From: Sphingobacteriaceae bacterium GW460-11-11-14-LB5
GTDB taxonomy: Bacteria; Bacteroidota; Bacteroidia; Sphingobacteriales; Sphingobacteriaceae
Direction of reading: 5' to 3'
Assembly (NCBI GenBank): GCA_002151545.1
Contig: CP021237.1
Coordinates: 5,146,001-5,210,000, forward strand
Length of the DNA: 64,000 nucleotides
The notes under the pieces were generated by a model, which had not been told where the DNA came from, made no database searches, and saw only the letters and a program-made list of their open reading frames with translations. This document shows, piece after piece, positions 51,835 through 60,199 of the stretch. Position 1 is the first letter of the stretch. Every line of letters starts with the position of its first letter. The position numbers were made by a program, and so were the translations under genes.

Positions 51835-54168
51835 ATGCTAACGCAAAATCTGGGCTATCCGCGAATAGGTAGCCAAAGGGAATTAAAGAAAATCTGCGAA
51901 AATTACTGGGCAGATAAAACTGGGTACAAAAATGTGCTTCAGGTGGGAAAAAACATTCGCCACGAAAACTGGAACCTTCAAAAAGAAGCTGGAATTGATG
52001 TTATTCCTTCGAACGACTTTTCTTTTTATGATCATGTGCTCGATCATTCTTTAACTTTTGGGGCCATCCCAAAAAGGTACAACGAAGTAATCCTGAAAAA
52101 AGGAAATTCTGAGCTTGATCTTTATTTTGCCATGGCCAGGGGTTATCAAAAGGAGGGATTGGATGTAGTAGCCATGGAAATGACCAAGTGGTTCGACACC
52201 AATTATCATTACATTGTTCCTGAATTTTATAAAGACCAGCCTTTTAAACTTTTCTCTACTAAAGTGATCGATGAGTTTTATGAGGCGAAACAATTGGGTA
52301 TTACGACCAAGCCTGTTTTAATCGGTCCGGTTTCTTACCTTTTATTAGGAAAAGAAAAAGAAGCTGGCTTTGAAAAAATCGACCTGATCAAAAATCTCCT
52401 TCCGGTTTATATTGAGATTTTATCCCGGTTAGATGCTTTGGATGTAGAATATGTTCAGTTTGATGAGCCCTTTTTGACCCTAGATCTTACCGATAAAGAC
52501 AAAAAAGCTTACGAATATGTTTATAAAGAGATCAGAAAGACTTTCCCAAGGCTAAAAATTGTTTTGGCTACTTATTTCGAAGGTTTGGGCAATAATTTAG
52601 CCCTAACGACTTCATTACCGGTAAATGTTTTACATATCGATCTGGTACGTGCTGAAGATCAATTATCGGCTGTTTTGGCTTCATTAAAAGAAGAGACCAT
52701 CCTTTCGTTAGGTTTGGTAGACGGAAGAAATATCTGGAAAAACGATTTCGAAAAATCCGTTTCAATCATTAATCAAGTGGTAGAAAAAAGAGGATTAGAT
52801 AAAGTTTGGATCGCTCCATCTTGTTCACTAATCCACTCACCGGTTGATTTAGACAATGAAACCAATGAGCAAAATCTTTCAGCAGAAATTAAACAATGGC
52901 TGGCTTATTCGAAACAAAAAATTTCGGAGCTAGCGACCTTAAAAAAGCTAATTACCAACGAAAGCCCTGCATCTACCCTGCAAAAACTGGAGGAAAACAA
53001 AATTGCCATTGCTAACCGCAAAGTTTCTAAAATCATCCATAACCCCGAAGTAAAAGAACGTGTATTAGGTTTAAAGGCGCAGGATGCAGAGCGTTTAAGT
53101 CCATTTTCAAGCAGAAAAATTAAGCAACAGGAACTTAATCTCCCTATTTATGCCACTACCACCATCGGATCGTTTCCGCAAACAGCAGAAGTAAGAAGCT
53201 GGAGGGCCAAACTTAAAAACGGAACTTTTACCGTGGAAGAATATGATGATCTGATCGCCAAAGAAACAGCAAAAGCCGTAAACTGGCAGGAAGAAATCGA
53301 TCTGGACGTGTTGGTTCATGGCGAATTTGAACGTAACGACATGGTGGAGTATTTCGGCGAGCAACTGGATGGGTTTGCTTTCTCTAAAAATGGCTGGGTA
53401 CAGAGTTATGGCTCACGCTGTGTAAAACCACCGATCATTTTTGGTGATGTTTCGCGCCCTAAACCCATGACCGTAAAGTGGACGGCCTATGCACAGTCGC
53501 TTACCTCGAAATACATGAAAGGGATGTTAACAGGTCCGGTAACGATTTTACAATGGTCGTTCGTCCGTAACGATCAACCAAGATCCGAAACCTGCACGCA
53601 AATTGCCCTGGCCATCCGTGATGAGGTTTGCGACCTGGAAAATGCAGGGATAAAGATCATTCAGATTGACGAGCCCGCCATCAGGGAGGGTTTACCATTA
53701 CGCAAAGCCGATTGGCAAAACTATTTGAATTGGGCAGTTAAAGCCTTTAAAATTTCGGCCAGTGGCGTGAAAGACGATACACAGATCCACACGCACATGT
53801 GTTACTCCGAGTTTAACGATATCATCCAAAACATTGCCGATATGGATGCAGATGTGATCACCATTGAAACTTCACGGTCGCAGATGGAATTGTTAGACGC
53901 TTTTGCCGATTTTAAATATCCAAATGAAATTGGCCCGGGTGTATACGATATCCACTCTCCAAGGGTTCCGAAGCGGGAAGAAATGGTTCAGTTACTCAAA
54001 AAAGCAAAGGCTGTTATTCCTCCCGAACAACTCTGGGTAAACCCTGATTGTGGTTTAAAAACCCGTGGTTGGGACGAAACCAAAAAGGCTTTAATAGAAA
54101 TGGTCGAGGCCGCGAAAGAGATGCGTAAAGCCGAAGAGGTTTTGGCTGCAGCTCTTCAGGCGAATTAA
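51835..54168 (+). CDS. metE: Cobalamin-independent methionine synthase
   Basis: A 777-residue enzyme that transfers a methyl group from 5-methyltetrahydropteroyl-triglutamate to homocysteine without B12. The N-terminal folate-related half starts NLGYPRIGSQRELKKICENY. The catalytic half holds the zinc ligands in IHTHMCYSEF near 650 and NPDCGLKTRGW near 738, plus GEFERNDMVEYFGEQ and IQIDEPAIREG. The length is normal for the two-barrel form. The cobalamin riboswitch in its long leader explains regulation: it is expressed when B12, needed by the alternative MetH, is scarce. Confidence 0.98.
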   Translation: MLTQNLGYPRIGSQRELKKICENYWADKTGYKNVLQVGKNIRHENWNLQKEAGIDVIPSNDFSFYDHVLDHSLTFGAIPKRYNEVILKKGNSELDLYFAMARGYQKEGLDVVAMEMTKWFDTNYHYIVPEFYKDQPFKLFSTKVIDEFYEAKQLGITTKPVLIGPVSYLLLGKEKEAGFEKIDLIKNLLPVYIEILSRLDALDVEYVQFDEPFLTLDLTDKDKKAYEYVYKEIRKTFPRLKIVLATYFEGLGNNLALTTSLPVNVLHIDLVRAEDQLSAVLASLKEETILSLGLVDGRNIWKNDFEKSVSIINQVVEKRGLDKVWIAPSCSLIHSPVDLDNETNEQNLSAEIKQWLAYSKQKISELATLKKLITNESPASTLQKLEENKIAIANRKVSKIIHNPEVKERVLGLKAQDAERLSPFSSRKIKQQELNLPIYATTTIGSFPQTAEVRSWRAKLKNGTFTVEEYDDLIAKETAKAVNWQEEIDLDVLVHGEFERNDMVEYFGEQLDGFAFSKNGWVQSYGSRCVKPPIIFGDVSRPKPMTVKWTAYAQSLTSKYMKGMLTGPVTILQWSFVRNDQPRSETCTQIALAIRDEVCDLENAGIKIIQIDEPAIREGLPLRKADWQNYLNWAVKAFKISASGVKDDTQIHTHMCYSEFNDIIQNIADMDADVITIETSRSQMELLDAFADFKYPNEIGPGVYDIHSPRVPKREEMVQLLKKAKAVIPPEQLWVNPDCGLKTRGWDETKKALIEMVEAAKEMRKAEEVLAAALQAN

Positions 54169-54233
54169 CCCTGCTTATTTTTGCTACGGAAACACGGATT
54201 TTTCTATTCCTGTTATCCATAGCGAAGCTTTAC

Positions 54234-54271
54234 TTTGACAACTTTCTAATAAAGAAAGTTGTCAAAGCTTT
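54234..54271 (+). terminator. Rho-independent terminator of metE
   Basis: TTTGACAACTTTCT and AGAAAGTTGTCAAA form a perfect 14-bp stem with a 5-nt loop, followed by GCTTTTT. It lies 65 nt after the metE stop. Confidence 0.88.
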
Positions 54272-54281
54272 TTACAGCACC

Positions 54282-54289
54282 TATATTTA
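54282..54289 (+). promoter_or_regulatory. Candidate -7 box of the thioesterase gene
   Basis: TATATTTA differs from TAnnTTTG only in the last base. It ends 4 nt before the ATG at 54294 and starts 11 nt after the metE terminator, so the transcript would be leaderless. Confidence 0.4.
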
Positions 54290-54293
54290 ACCC

Positions 54294-54680
54294 ATGACCC
54301 TAGAAGAAAGAATAGAAAATTCTAAAACCAGCATTTTTAAAGCCGTTTTCCCTAATACAACCAATCATTACGATACCCTTTTCGGAGGCACCGCCATGCA
54401 CTTAATGGATGAGGTTGCTTTTATTACCGCAACCCGATTTAGCCGTCAGATTATGGTTACTGTAAGCAGCGACCGGATAGATTTTAAAAAACCAATCCCG
54501 GCAGGCACTATTGTAGAGCTTATCGGTAAGGTAAACCATGTGGGAAATACCAGTTTAAAGGTTAATGTAGAAATTTATATCGAGCAGATGTATGCTGAAG
54601 GAAGAGAGTTGGCCGTACATGGCGATTTTACTTTTGTGGCCATTGATGAAAATAAAAAACCGGTTCAGGTAATTAAATAA
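54294..54680 (+). CDS. Hotdog-fold acyl-CoA thioesterase
   Basis: A 128-residue hotdog protein of the acyl-CoA hydrolase (YciA/BFIT-like) family. The family signature is FPNTTNHYDTLFGGTAMHLM followed by the acidic DEVAF of the active site, and the second half has the RIDFKKPIPAGTIVELIG strand set. It hydrolyses acyl-CoA to free acid and CoA in the cytoplasm; the preferred chain length cannot be read from sequence. No signal peptide. It lies between metE and a methyltransferase gene, each with its own promoter-like box. Confidence 0.9.
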   Translation: MTLEERIENSKTSIFKAVFPNTTNHYDTLFGGTAMHLMDEVAFITATRFSRQIMVTVSSDRIDFKKPIPAGTIVELIGKVNHVGNTSLKVNVEIYIEQMYAEGRELAVHGDFTFVAIDENKKPVQVIK

Positions 54681-54730
54681 TCTTATAAGCTTTGGCCAAA
54701 AAGATGTAAAAATCATACCGCCGGAATCTT

Positions 54731-54738
54731 TAAATTTG
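54731..54738 (+). promoter_or_regulatory. -7 box of the methyltransferase gene
   Basis: TAAATTTG is an exact TAnnTTTG match and ends 3 nt before the ATG at 54742. The in-frame TTG at 54736 lies within the box and cannot be the start if this promoter is used. Confidence 0.5.
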
Positions 54739-54741
54739 ATT

Positions 54742-55407
54742 ATGGAACAGCAACTTTCTGAGGAAGACTTAAAAAATATTGCCAGGCAATTGGCTTGTCC
54801 CGAAGGCGAACACGGCATTAAAACAGGTGAAATGATGCATGCCAATAATATCGGCATGACGACCGCTGCAATTGATTCACTTGATCTTCAAAACAATGAA
54901 ACTGTTTTAGAAATCGGTCATGGCAACGGCGGACACATCGCTCAATTATTATCAAAAGCCGAAAACCTCCATTATTTTGGTGCCGATATTTCACCAACCA
55001 TTATTGCTGAAGCCAGGAAGATCAATCAGGATTTCATAACAAAAGGAAAGGTTCACTTTCAGCTAACAGATGGCATTACATTGCCTTTTGATGATTATCG
55101 GTTTGATAAAATTTTTACGGTTAATACAATATACTTCTGGACAAATCCCAGCGAATACCTTAACGAAATTAAGCGAATATTAAAACCTAAGGGCACTTTT
55201 TCTATAGGTTTTGCTGATAAAACTTTCATGCAAAACCTCCCTTTTACCCCTTATGGCTTTACACTTTACGAAGTAGAAACCGTAAAAGAATTATTAGAAA
55301 AAGCAGGTCTTACCATTAAAAATACCCTTAAAAAATTAGAGCAGGTACAAAGTAAAACCGGCGAACAGCTGGAAAGGGAATATTACATTGTAACGGCTAC
55401 TGCATAA
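54742..55407 (+). CDS. Class I SAM-dependent methyltransferase
   Basis: A 221-residue methyltransferase. The SAM-binding motif I is VLEIGHGNGGHIAQLL near 56-71, motif II-like YFGADISPTIIAEA follows near 79, and the Asp/Asn-containing motif IV is KIFTVNTIYFWTNPSEYL near 126-143. The C-terminal part resembles UbiE/Methyltransf_11 proteins. The substrate is unknown. A short N-terminal helix with ARQLACPEGEHG precedes the fold. The gene is transcribed alone; 78 nt after its stop the opposing cdsA gene ends. Confidence 0.88.
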   Translation: MEQQLSEEDLKNIARQLACPEGEHGIKTGEMMHANNIGMTTAAIDSLDLQNNETVLEIGHGNGGHIAQLLSKAENLHYFGADISPTIIAEARKINQDFITKGKVHFQLTDGITLPFDDYRFDKIFTVNTIYFWTNPSEYLNEIKRILKPKGTFSIGFADKTFMQNLPFTPYGFTLYEVETVKELLEKAGLTIKNTLKKLEQVQSKTGEQLEREYYIVTATA

Positions 55408-55485
55408 AAAAAACATCATTGTCCTGCTTTGTAATGAGGATCTCATTCATCCCCGTTGCAAATGAGGGCGATAATAAGTTCAATT

Positions 55486-56295
55486 TTAATACAAAATCAG
55501 GTACAGATAAGCATAAACTACTGGAGCTGCCAGTAACAAGCCATCAAAACGATCTAACAAACCACCGTGGCCGGGTAATAAACCACCACTATCTTTCGTA
55601 TCCAGGCTCCTTTTAAGCATCGATTCTACTAAATCGCCCAGTGTACCAAAGCAGGCAATCAATACAGCCATACCAATCCAAACCCAGGCAGGACTTTCGG
55701 TAAACAGAAATGATAAACCAAAAGCAACCAAAACACTGGTAAACATGCCTCCGAAAAAACCTTCCCAGCTTTTCTTTGGCGAGTGGCGCTCGAACAATTT
55801 GCGTTTACCATATTTTACGCCGAAAAGATATGCGCCTGTATCATTTGCCCAAAGCATCAGTAAAAATGCCAGGGGAAGATGAAAATTGTATTCGCTCCAG
55901 TTTTTTAAAAAACCCAGCGCATGAAAAAAACAGAAAGGAATGGTTACATAAACAAAGCCCACAAAAGTGTAGGAGATATTGGCGAATGGAATTTTGTTCT
56001 TTTTATATAACTCCGTAATAAAAACCGAGAAAATTAGCGGGATACAAAGCAAAAGGTATTTAACATCGTATTTGAGGTAGTGTAAACCTGCAGCCATTAA
56101 AAATATTAATGAGCTAGCCGCCAAACCAATATTGCGGTGTGGCCTGATTCCAGCGTTTTTAATCAGCTTATAAAACTCAAACAAAGCCAAAACACTTAAA
56201 ACAAGATAAAAAATAGTAAAAGTATAACTCCCCAGTAAAATGGAGCCAAGCATTACAATGGTAAAAAAGAAAGCGGTTATTGCCCTGGTTTTCAT
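55486..56295 (-). CDS. cdsA: Phosphatidate cytidylyltransferase
   Basis: A 269-residue inner-membrane enzyme that makes CDP-diacylglycerol, the precursor of all phospholipids. About seven membrane helices. The family signature is near the C-terminus: DLVESMLKRSLDTKDSGG followed by LLPGHGGLLDRFDGL. The substrate loop SPKKSWEGFFGGM is also present. Length is normal. It is the last of a minus-strand group CPBP-DUF2007-cdsA, an arrangement seen in related genomes. psd, the later step of the pathway, is elsewhere in the window (8998). Confidence 0.96.
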   Translation of the reverse strand: MKTRAITAFFFTIVMLGSILLGSYTFTIFYLVLSVLALFEFYKLIKNAGIRPHRNIGLAASSLIFLMAAGLHYLKYDVKYLLLCIPLIFSVFITELYKKNKIPFANISYTFVGFVYVTIPFCFFHALGFLKNWSEYNFHLPLAFLLMLWANDTGAYLFGVKYGKRKLFERHSPKKSWEGFFGGMFTSVLVAFGLSFLFTESPAWVWIGMAVLIACFGTLGDLVESMLKRSLDTKDSGGLLPGHGGLLDRFDGLLLAAPVVYAYLYLILY

Positions 56296-56338
56296 TTAAG
56301 GTAAGAGGTAAAGGGTGTAAGGTTTAAGGTCATTATTA

Positions 56339-56545
56339 CTACTCAATTTCGTTTTCAACGATGTATTCTATGGCTTTATCGAAATCTACCTTGTTCACCA
56401 AAACATTTATTTCGCCAATATTATAGGCCGAGAGCTGTTTATTCATCGTTACTGCCGGAATCCCGGCTTCTGTTAATCCCTGTTTTAATACCTCGGCCGC
56501 AAAGGCATCGCTGGTGGTATATACTTTAACCCAATTTTCGCTCAC
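56339..56545 (-). CDS. DUF2007 small protein
   Basis: A 68-residue protein of the DUF2007 family (putative signal-transducing, ferredoxin-like fold). The core is WVKVYTTSDAFAAEVLKQGL then EAGIPAVTMNKQ, ending in an acidic VDFDKAIEYIVENEIE. The start is GTG at 56545, and it overlaps the CPBP gene upstream by 20 nt, so it is translationally coupled to it. Function unknown; cotranscription with cdsA and a CPBP protease suggests a membrane-related role. Confidence 0.85.
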   Translation of the reverse strand: MSENWVKVYTTSDAFAAEVLKQGLTEAGIPAVTMNKQLSAYNIGEINVLVNKVDFDKAIEYIVENEIE

Positions 56546-57452
56546 GTGTTGCGCTATCTTTAAAAAATTTAAACAAAGCTATGGTAATTATTGCACTAAT
56601 TAAATAGCCATACCATGGAAAACCGATTGGTTCATCCGCTTTATCCAGTGGCATATGGTGTTTCTGCATATAAAAAGCCGCACAAACCGCATAAGCATTA
56701 TTTATAAAGTGCGCCAGCATGGCATACCAGATGCTTCCGCTAAAATAATACAGGTAACCAAATCCTGCGCCCAATAACATACGGGGTACAAAACCATAAA
56801 ACTGCACATGGATGGCACTAAAAATAATGGCTGATAACCAGATAGCCACATGGGGATTCTCAAAAGCCCTGTTTAACGATCGCTGCACGCCTCCACGAAA
56901 CATCAGTTCTTCACCAACTGCAGGTATAACGGCAATCATGATGAGGTTTACAATAAAGTCGAAATTACTGCGTACGGTGATCAATTGAATGGTCATTTTC
57001 ATTGCAATAGCCTCCTTTTCCTTCATCCACTGTTCTATCTGATGCAAAAAATCAGGCAAAACCATTTTCTGGTTCCAGATCACCGTCCACTCCATAAATG
57101 GCATACTCAGGATCATAATAGCGAGAACCAGCACAACCAATAAGAATTTTGGTTGCCTGAAAAGATAAAATTCGGTTACTTTTTTCCGCTCTGTTAAAGC
57201 CAGGGCGATTGGAGGTAAAATAAATGTTCCGATGGAACTTAATATTTGTATCACTTTAAAACCACCAATATACTTAGGATCACCAGCTAAAAGCATGTCC
57301 AGATTACTTACTATTCCTAAGCCATACATCATTAAAACGATGGCAATAGCCAGGATCCCAAATACAAGCCCGCCTATAACTGCGTAAAATAAAAGTAAAA
57401 GTAATTGTAAGAAAGGATTGATTTCCTCCTTGTTAGGTGTTACAAAATTCAT
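56526..57452 (-). CDS. CPBP family intramembrane metalloprotease
   Basis: A 308-residue membrane protein with about eight helices. The CPBP (CAAX protease and bacteriocin-processing, Abi) motifs are PAVGEELMFRGGVQ near 178-191 with the EE pair and Arg, then FSAIHVQFYGFVPRM with the motif-2 His, and the MLAHFINNAYAV with the third His. Such enzymes cleave membrane peptides or prenylated proteins. The substrate is unknown. It is the first gene of the CPBP-DUF2007-cdsA unit and is divergent from dus. Confidence 0.92.
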   Translation of the reverse strand: MNFVTPNKEEINPFLQLLLLLFYAVIGGLVFGILAIAIVLMMYGLGIVSNLDMLLAGDPKYIGGFKVIQILSSIGTFILPPIALALTERKKVTEFYLFRQPKFLLVVLVLAIMILSMPFMEWTVIWNQKMVLPDFLHQIEQWMKEKEAIAMKMTIQLITVRSNFDFIVNLIMIAVIPAVGEELMFRGGVQRSLNRAFENPHVAIWLSAIIFSAIHVQFYGFVPRMLLGAGFGYLYYFSGSIWYAMLAHFINNAYAVCAAFYMQKHHMPLDKADEPIGFPWYGYLISAIITIALFKFFKDSATRERKLG

Positions 57453-57458
57453 TATTTG

Positions 57459-57466
57459 TACCTTTG
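57459..57466 (+). promoter_or_regulatory. -7 box of dus
   Basis: TACCTTTG is an exact TAnnTTTG match, ending 29 nt before the dus ATG at 57496, and lies just upstream of the divergent CPBP gene. A -33 element at the right distance is not obvious. Confidence 0.5.
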
Positions 57467-57495
57467 TATGTTTTATTAATCGTTGAAGATAGAAA

Positions 57496-58503
57496 ATGTC
57501 TGTTAAGATAGGAAATATAGATTTAGGTGAGTTCCCGTTATTGCTGGCTCCAATGGAGGATGTAAGCGATCCGCCATTCCGTTATGTATGCAAAAAAAAC
57601 GGAGCTGATATGATGTATACCGAATTTATTTCTTCGGAGGGTTTGATCCGTGATGCTGCAAAAAGCATACAAAAGCTTGATATTTTCGAGTACGAAAGAC
57701 CAATTGGTATCCAGATTTTTGGTGGCGATATCGATCACATGAGAGAAGCATCAGAAATTGCCTCTGCTGCAGGACCCGATCTCGTAGACATCAATTATGG
57801 CTGTCCGGTTAAAAATGTAGTATGTAAAGGCGCAGGTTCCAGCCTGTTACAGGATATTGATAAAATGGTAAAAATGACCGAAGCGGTAGTTAAAGCTTCA
57901 CATTTACCTGTTACAGTTAAAACCCGCCTGGGTTGGGACGATAACACCAAAAACGTTTACGAAGTGGCCGAGCGCCTTCAGGATGTGGGCATCCAGGCCC
58001 TTACCATTCATGGCAGAACAAGAGCACAGTTATATAAAGGCGAGGCCGACTGGTCGCTTATCCGCGAGATTAAACGCAATCCACGCATCAAAATCCCCAT
58101 TTTTGGTAATGGGGATGTAGACAGTCCTGAAAAAGCAGCTAACTGGCGCATGGAATATGAGATAGATGGCATTATGATTGGTCGTGCTGCAATTGGTTAT
58201 CCATGGATTTTCCGCGAGGTAAAACACTTTTTTAAAACAGGCGAGCACCTTGCCGGACCAACTATTGAAGAACGTATTGAAGTTTGCCGTACACACTTAG
58301 ATAAATCGCTGGAATGGAAGGGTCCTAAAACAGGAATTTTCGAAATGCGCCGCCATTATGCCAACTATTTTAAAGGCCTGCCAGATTTTAAACCTTACCG
58401 TATGCGTTTGGTGGCCGAGCCAGATATCAACAACATTTACAGTATTTTAGAAGAAGTGGCAGAAAAATTTGCCGACTACGATGCCACTAAAGTACTGGCT
58501 TGA
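57496..58503 (+). CDS. dusB: tRNA-dihydrouridine synthase
   Basis: A 335-residue flavoenzyme that reduces uridine to dihydrouridine in tRNA loops. The FMN-binding start is PLLLAPMEDVSDPPFRYV. The active-site cysteine is C103 in INYGCPVKNVVCKGAGS. LTIHGRTRAQLYKGEADW and GNGDVDSPEKA follow, and GIMIGRAAIGYPWIF binds the phosphate. The length fits the DusB-like group, although the exact subtype cannot be fixed by eye. apaG follows 36 nt downstream and may share the transcript. Confidence 0.93.
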   Translation: MSVKIGNIDLGEFPLLLAPMEDVSDPPFRYVCKKNGADMMYTEFISSEGLIRDAAKSIQKLDIFEYERPIGIQIFGGDIDHMREASEIASAAGPDLVDINYGCPVKNVVCKGAGSSLLQDIDKMVKMTEAVVKASHLPVTVKTRLGWDDNTKNVYEVAERLQDVGIQALTIHGRTRAQLYKGEADWSLIREIKRNPRIKIPIFGNGDVDSPEKAANWRMEYEIDGIMIGRAAIGYPWIFREVKHFFKTGEHLAGPTIEERIEVCRTHLDKSLEWKGPKTGIFEMRRHYANYFKGLPDFKPYRMRLVAEPDINNIYSILEEVAEKFADYDATKVLA

Positions 58504-58539
58504 TTTTTGAAAGGTTTTTTTATACATTCGTAAATCATC

Positions 58540-58926
58540 ATGGTTACAGCTATCACAGACGGGGTTAAAGTTTCAGTTGAAACAGTTTACCAGCCAGAAT
58601 ATTCAAATCCGGCCAACGAACATTATATGTTCGCTTATCGCGTAGAAATTTCTAATCTTTCTGATTATGCTGTGCAATTGATGCGCCGACAGTGGTTTAT
58701 TTTCGACTCGAACAGTAGCCGAAGAGAGGTAGAAGGTGAGGGTGTTGTTGGTTTACAACCCATTATCCAGCCTGGCGAAACGCATGTATATGTTTCTGGC
58801 TGTAATCTGAAAACCGATATGGGCAGCATGAAAGGTGCCTATTTAATGAAACGCGACATTGACGGATCTGAATTCGAAGTTGATATCCCAGAGTTTCAGT
58901 TAATCGCGCCTTATAAACTGAATTAA
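58540..58926 (+). CDS. apaG: ApaG protein
   Basis: A 128-residue protein of the ApaG (DUF525) family, a fibronectin-like beta-sandwich. Family stretches are VKVSVETVYQPEYSNP, YAFRVEI-type YMFAYRVEISNLSDYAVQLM, RRQWFIFDSN, and GEGVVGLQPIIQPGETHVY with the conserved pyrophosphate-like loop GCNLKTDMGSMKGAYLM. It is linked to Co2+/Mg2+ resistance and Ap4A metabolism in E. coli, but its biochemical role is unsettled. It follows dus closely and precedes a 494-nt gap. Confidence 0.94.
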   Translation: MVTAITDGVKVSVETVYQPEYSNPANEHYMFAYRVEISNLSDYAVQLMRRQWFIFDSNSSRREVEGEGVVGLQPIIQPGETHVYVSGCNLKTDMGSMKGAYLMKRDIDGSEFEVDIPEFQLIAPYKLN

Positions 58927-58937
58927 TTCTTAGAAAA

Positions 58938-59360
58938 ATCGTCATTTCGACTGAAGTGAAGCGAAATGGAGAAATCTCTGAAGCAAATTAGCTCTACAGG
59001 TGCCTCAACAATGCTGTAAACAGCAACCAATCTCTTTTATCTATTCTTTAGAAAAACAATTGCAGCATTCTATTTTAGTGTCAGTCCTGCTTTTTGTTTC
59101 AAGTCCTCGCTGCGCTGTGGGCTTTTCACGTCAATCAGGTTTAAAAGCAGTGACACTGCAATTATTAAAGCTTAACTCATCATGCAGGTAAAATCCTATT
59201 TCTGCACCCGGCTACCTCAAATAGTATAACTATCAGTGCCACCTAAACCCGATAGGAGCGAACACGAAGTAAAGCGGATAGCGGGACTGCATCAAACCGA
59301 AAAGCTTCCAAACCTGCTTTCCAAAAAAGAGAAAGTAAAGATTCTATTTTCCAAACCGAT
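58938..59360. repeat. Repeat-filled intergenic region
   Basis: No gene is visible here. It starts with a CGTCATTTCGACTGAAGTGA element (58939-58980). Next, AGTGTCA-GTC-CTGCTTTT (59077-59094) pairs with AAAAGCAG-TGACACT (59143-59157), a 15-bp stem with a 3-nt bulge around a 48-nt loop. A third stretch (59238-59290) reads CACCTAAACCCGATAGGAGC...CGGATAGCGGGACTGC, with inverted GATAG/CGATA-like parts, resembling intergenic remnants common in this phylum. A short open frame at 59000-59191 falls across these repeats and is not a gene. Confidence 0.55.
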
Positions 59361-59393
59361 AAAAACCAAAAACGGCCAGGATTAACCCGGCCG
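59361..59393 (-). terminator. Terminator of the YugP-like protease gene
   Basis: On the minus strand CGGCCGGG and CCTGGCCG pair (one mismatch) around a 5-nt loop and are followed by TTTTTGGTTTTTA. It begins 28 nt after the protease stop codon. Confidence 0.8.
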
Positions 59394-59420
59394 CTCTGTG
59401 CTTTTCATAATTAAATATCT

Positions 59421-60116
59421 CTAATCTCTGCTTCTTCCAAAAAGCATCGATGCGTAATACAATAAATTGGCTAATGCACCTACAGCTGCTACCACATAAG
59501 TCATGGCTGCCCACCAAAGTGCATCTTTGGCCTGCGCATTTTCTTCTTGTGTTTGCATTACACCGTTATTGTTTTTTAGCCAGGCCAATGCACGGTTACT
59601 GGCATCAAATTCGACTGGCAGGGTAATGATACTAAAGATGGTTACCAATGCCAAACCGACTACACCAATAGCCAAAACAATTGGATTTCCGGTAAAACCG
59701 ATCAGCAATACACCAATTAATAATACCCATTGTAAAAGATTAGATGATATACTTACCACCGGAACCATACTGCTTCTTAACTGTAACCAGTTATACGATT
59801 TCGCCTGTTGTACGGCATGTCCACATTCGTGGGCCGCTACAGCCGCGGCAGCAACGCTTCGGCTATAATATACATCTGTACTTAAATTAACGGTTTTATC
59901 TGATGGATTGTAATGATCTGTTAATTGTCCTTCGGTACTCATCACCTTCACGTCGTATATCCCATTATCATGTAACATTCTTTCTGCTACCTCTTTGCCC
60001 GATAAACCAGAGCTAAGTTGCATTTCTGCATATTTAGAAAATTTATTTCTAAATCGCCATTGTACAAACATGCTCAGCAATAATACCGGGATGATTAATA
60101 TTAAATAAACTCCCAT
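59421..60116 (-). CDS. YugP-like membrane zinc metallopeptidase
   Basis: A 231-residue protein of the YugP/neutral zinc metallopeptidase type (PF04298). An N-terminal helix (3-18) anchors it; the zinc motif HECGH is at 96-100 with Glu97 as base, in VAAHECGHAVQQAKSYNW. Two further hydrophobic helices (about 125-160) and one near 205-222 follow, plus LPVEFDASNRALAWL, which is typical. The substrate is unknown; membrane quality control has been suggested. It is transcribed alone and divergently from the FAD oxidoreductase. Confidence 0.93.
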   Translation of the reverse strand: MGVYLILIIPVLLLSMFVQWRFRNKFSKYAEMQLSSGLSGKEVAERMLHDNGIYDVKVMSTEGQLTDHYNPSDKTVNLSTDVYYSRSVAAAAVAAHECGHAVQQAKSYNWLQLRSSMVPVVSISSNLLQWVLLIGVLLIGFTGNPIVLAIGVVGLALVTIFSIITLPVEFDASNRALAWLKNNNGVMQTQEENAQAKDALWWAAMTYVVAAVGALANLLYYASMLFGRSRD

Positions 60117-60168
60117 TTTCTTCTGTATGTTTTTCGCTTAGCATATATCAAAAAGCGTTCCCATATTA

Positions 60169-60195
60169 TTTGAGTGTTAAAAAATGCTACATTTA
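60169..60195 (+). promoter_or_regulatory. Promoter of the FAD oxidoreductase gene
   Basis: TTTG at 60169-60172 and TACATTTA at 60188-60195 are 15 nt apart, slightly tight for -33/-7. The -7 box ends 4 nt before the ATG at 60200, again predicting a leaderless message. The open frame extends upstream to a TTG at 60170 inside this promoter. Confidence 0.5.
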
Positions 60196-60199
60196 TACT

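Noticed and set aside
59000..59191. Short open frame of 63 codons in the gap after apaG
   Set aside because: It runs across hairpin repeats and has no promoter, no sensible composition and no family resemblance.
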